NCBI GenBank assembly: GCA_016789165.1
Contig: JAEURL010000030.1
Coordinates: 1-6,081, forward strand
Reading direction: 5' to 3'
Source of the DNA: Anaerolineales bacterium
Lineage (GTDB): Bacteria > Chloroflexota > Anaerolineae > Anaerolineales > UBA6663
Length of the DNA stretch: 6,081 nucleotides
Shown: piece by piece, positions 5,768-6,081 of the stretch
How positions within the stretch are numbered: position 1 is the stretch's first letter
How the letters are laid out: each line of letters starts with the position of its first letter
Made by a program: the position numbers and the translations under genes
The notes under the pieces: model-generated
Told to the model about the DNA's origin: nothing
Seen by the model: the letters and a program-made list of their open reading frames with translations, nothing else
Database searches by the model: none

Positions 5768-5786
5768 CCTCCGCGCGGCCGGCGGG
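5756..5786. terminator. Possible bidirectional hairpin between convergent genes
   Basis: CCCGCCGGC (5756-5764) pairs with GCCGGCGGG (5778-5786) across a 13-nt loop that contains the stop codon of the + strand gene. It fills the 21-nt gap between two convergent genes. Neither strand has a U-tract after it, so it would be an atypical, U-less terminator or just GC-rich sequence. Confidence 0.4.
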
Positions 5787-5788
5787 GC

Positions 5789-6081
5789 TCAGGCCGCCGC
5801 CGGGTCGGTCTGCGGGCCGGCCGCCGCCGGCGTGAGCCAGGCTTCGGCCGCCCCCAGGTGGTCGGCGTCGCCGATCATGGCGATTCGGTCGCCGGCCTCA
5901 AACACCGTCCCCGATTTGGGGTTGGGCAGCAACTGCCCATCCCGGAAGATCGCCACCACCGAGACGCCGGTCTGGGAACGGATGTCGGCTTCCGCCAGGC
6001 TGCGTCCCACCAGGGGGTGGCCGGCCGTCAGCTGCGCCCACGACACTTCAATGCCCTGGGCGGCGTTGAGCAGCTGCTGCA
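5789..6081 (-). CDS. TrkA-C (RCK-C) domain protein, C-terminal part (5'-partial)
   Basis: The frame is open to the right edge, so this is the C-terminal end of a longer protein; the visible 96 residues begin QQLLNAAQGIEVSW. They form one TrkA-C domain: HPLVGRSLAEADIR, then TGVSVVAIFRDGQLLPNP, then FEAGDRIAMIGDADHLGAAEAWL, which is the family's usual order of strand, loop and helix with the conserved Asn-Pro and Ala-Gly-Asp. A short Ala/Pro-rich tail follows. Such domains bind ligands, often nucleotides or ions, and gate or regulate K+ channels, Trk/Ktr uptake systems or cation:proton antiporters. In this position, at the end of a longer chain, the parent could be an antiporter, an RCK channel subunit or an antiporter regulatory protein; the visible part cannot decide. 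The GTG at 6044-6046 is inside the domain, so it is not the start. Confidence 0.92.
   Translation of the reverse strand, partial: QQLLNAAQGIEVSWAQLTAGHPLVGRSLAEADIRSQTGVSVVAIFRDGQLLPNPKSGTVFEAGDRIAMIGDADHLGAAEAWLTPAAAGPQTDPAAA

Overview
The window is a stretch of GC-rich bacterial chromosome with densely packed protein-coding genes. It has no RNA genes, insertion sequences, CRISPR repeats or phage genes that I can see. Strong G/C bias, frequent GGCCGG/GCCGGC runs and the style of the proteins (TPR plus beta-sandwich protein, stand-alone 5'-3' exonuclease, orphan panB) would suit a Chloroflexota (Anaerolineae-like) genome. That assignment is an inference from general resemblance and is weak.

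Layout, left to right. (1) Bases 2-1156, + strand: the 3' part of a gene whose start lies outside the window. It encodes a helical TPR-like region followed by two beta-sandwich-like modules, and ends at a strong intrinsic terminator (1186-1225). (2) Bases 1226-1489: a non-coding region with a relatively AT-rich pocket, two inverted repeats, a good sigma70-type promoter (-35 at 1348, -10 at 1372) and a leader of about 100 nt with a strong ribosome binding site. (3) A two-gene operon on the + strand: panB (1490-2344), then a 421-residue protein I cannot assign (2350-3615), only 5 nt apart. It is closed by a 15-bp terminator hairpin (3647-3684) that sits between convergent genes. (4) On the - strand, a stand-alone FEN-type 5'-3' exonuclease (3724-4593). 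(5) A divergent intergenic region (4594-4831) with a TATAAT box and a 9-bp GC hairpin in the presumed leader. (6) On the + strand, an unassigned 311-residue protein (4832-5767) whose strand pattern suggests two PH-like domains. (7) On the - strand, converging with it after 21 nt, the 3' end of a gene encoding a TrkA-C (RCK-C) ligand-binding domain (5789-6081, continuing off the window).

Functional picture. The only clear operon is panB plus its unknown partner, flanked by its own promoter and terminators. PanB makes ketopantoate for pantothenate and coenzyme A. This copy keeps all the catalytic residues but has an altered C-terminal signature (Ser-Gly and His-Gly-Gln where the family normally has Ala-Gly and Asp-Gly-Gln), and it is not next to panC, panD or panE. 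The partner is therefore the best candidate in the window for undescribed biochemistry. The other genes look like unrelated single-gene units. I found no convincing evidence of a defence or mobile system.
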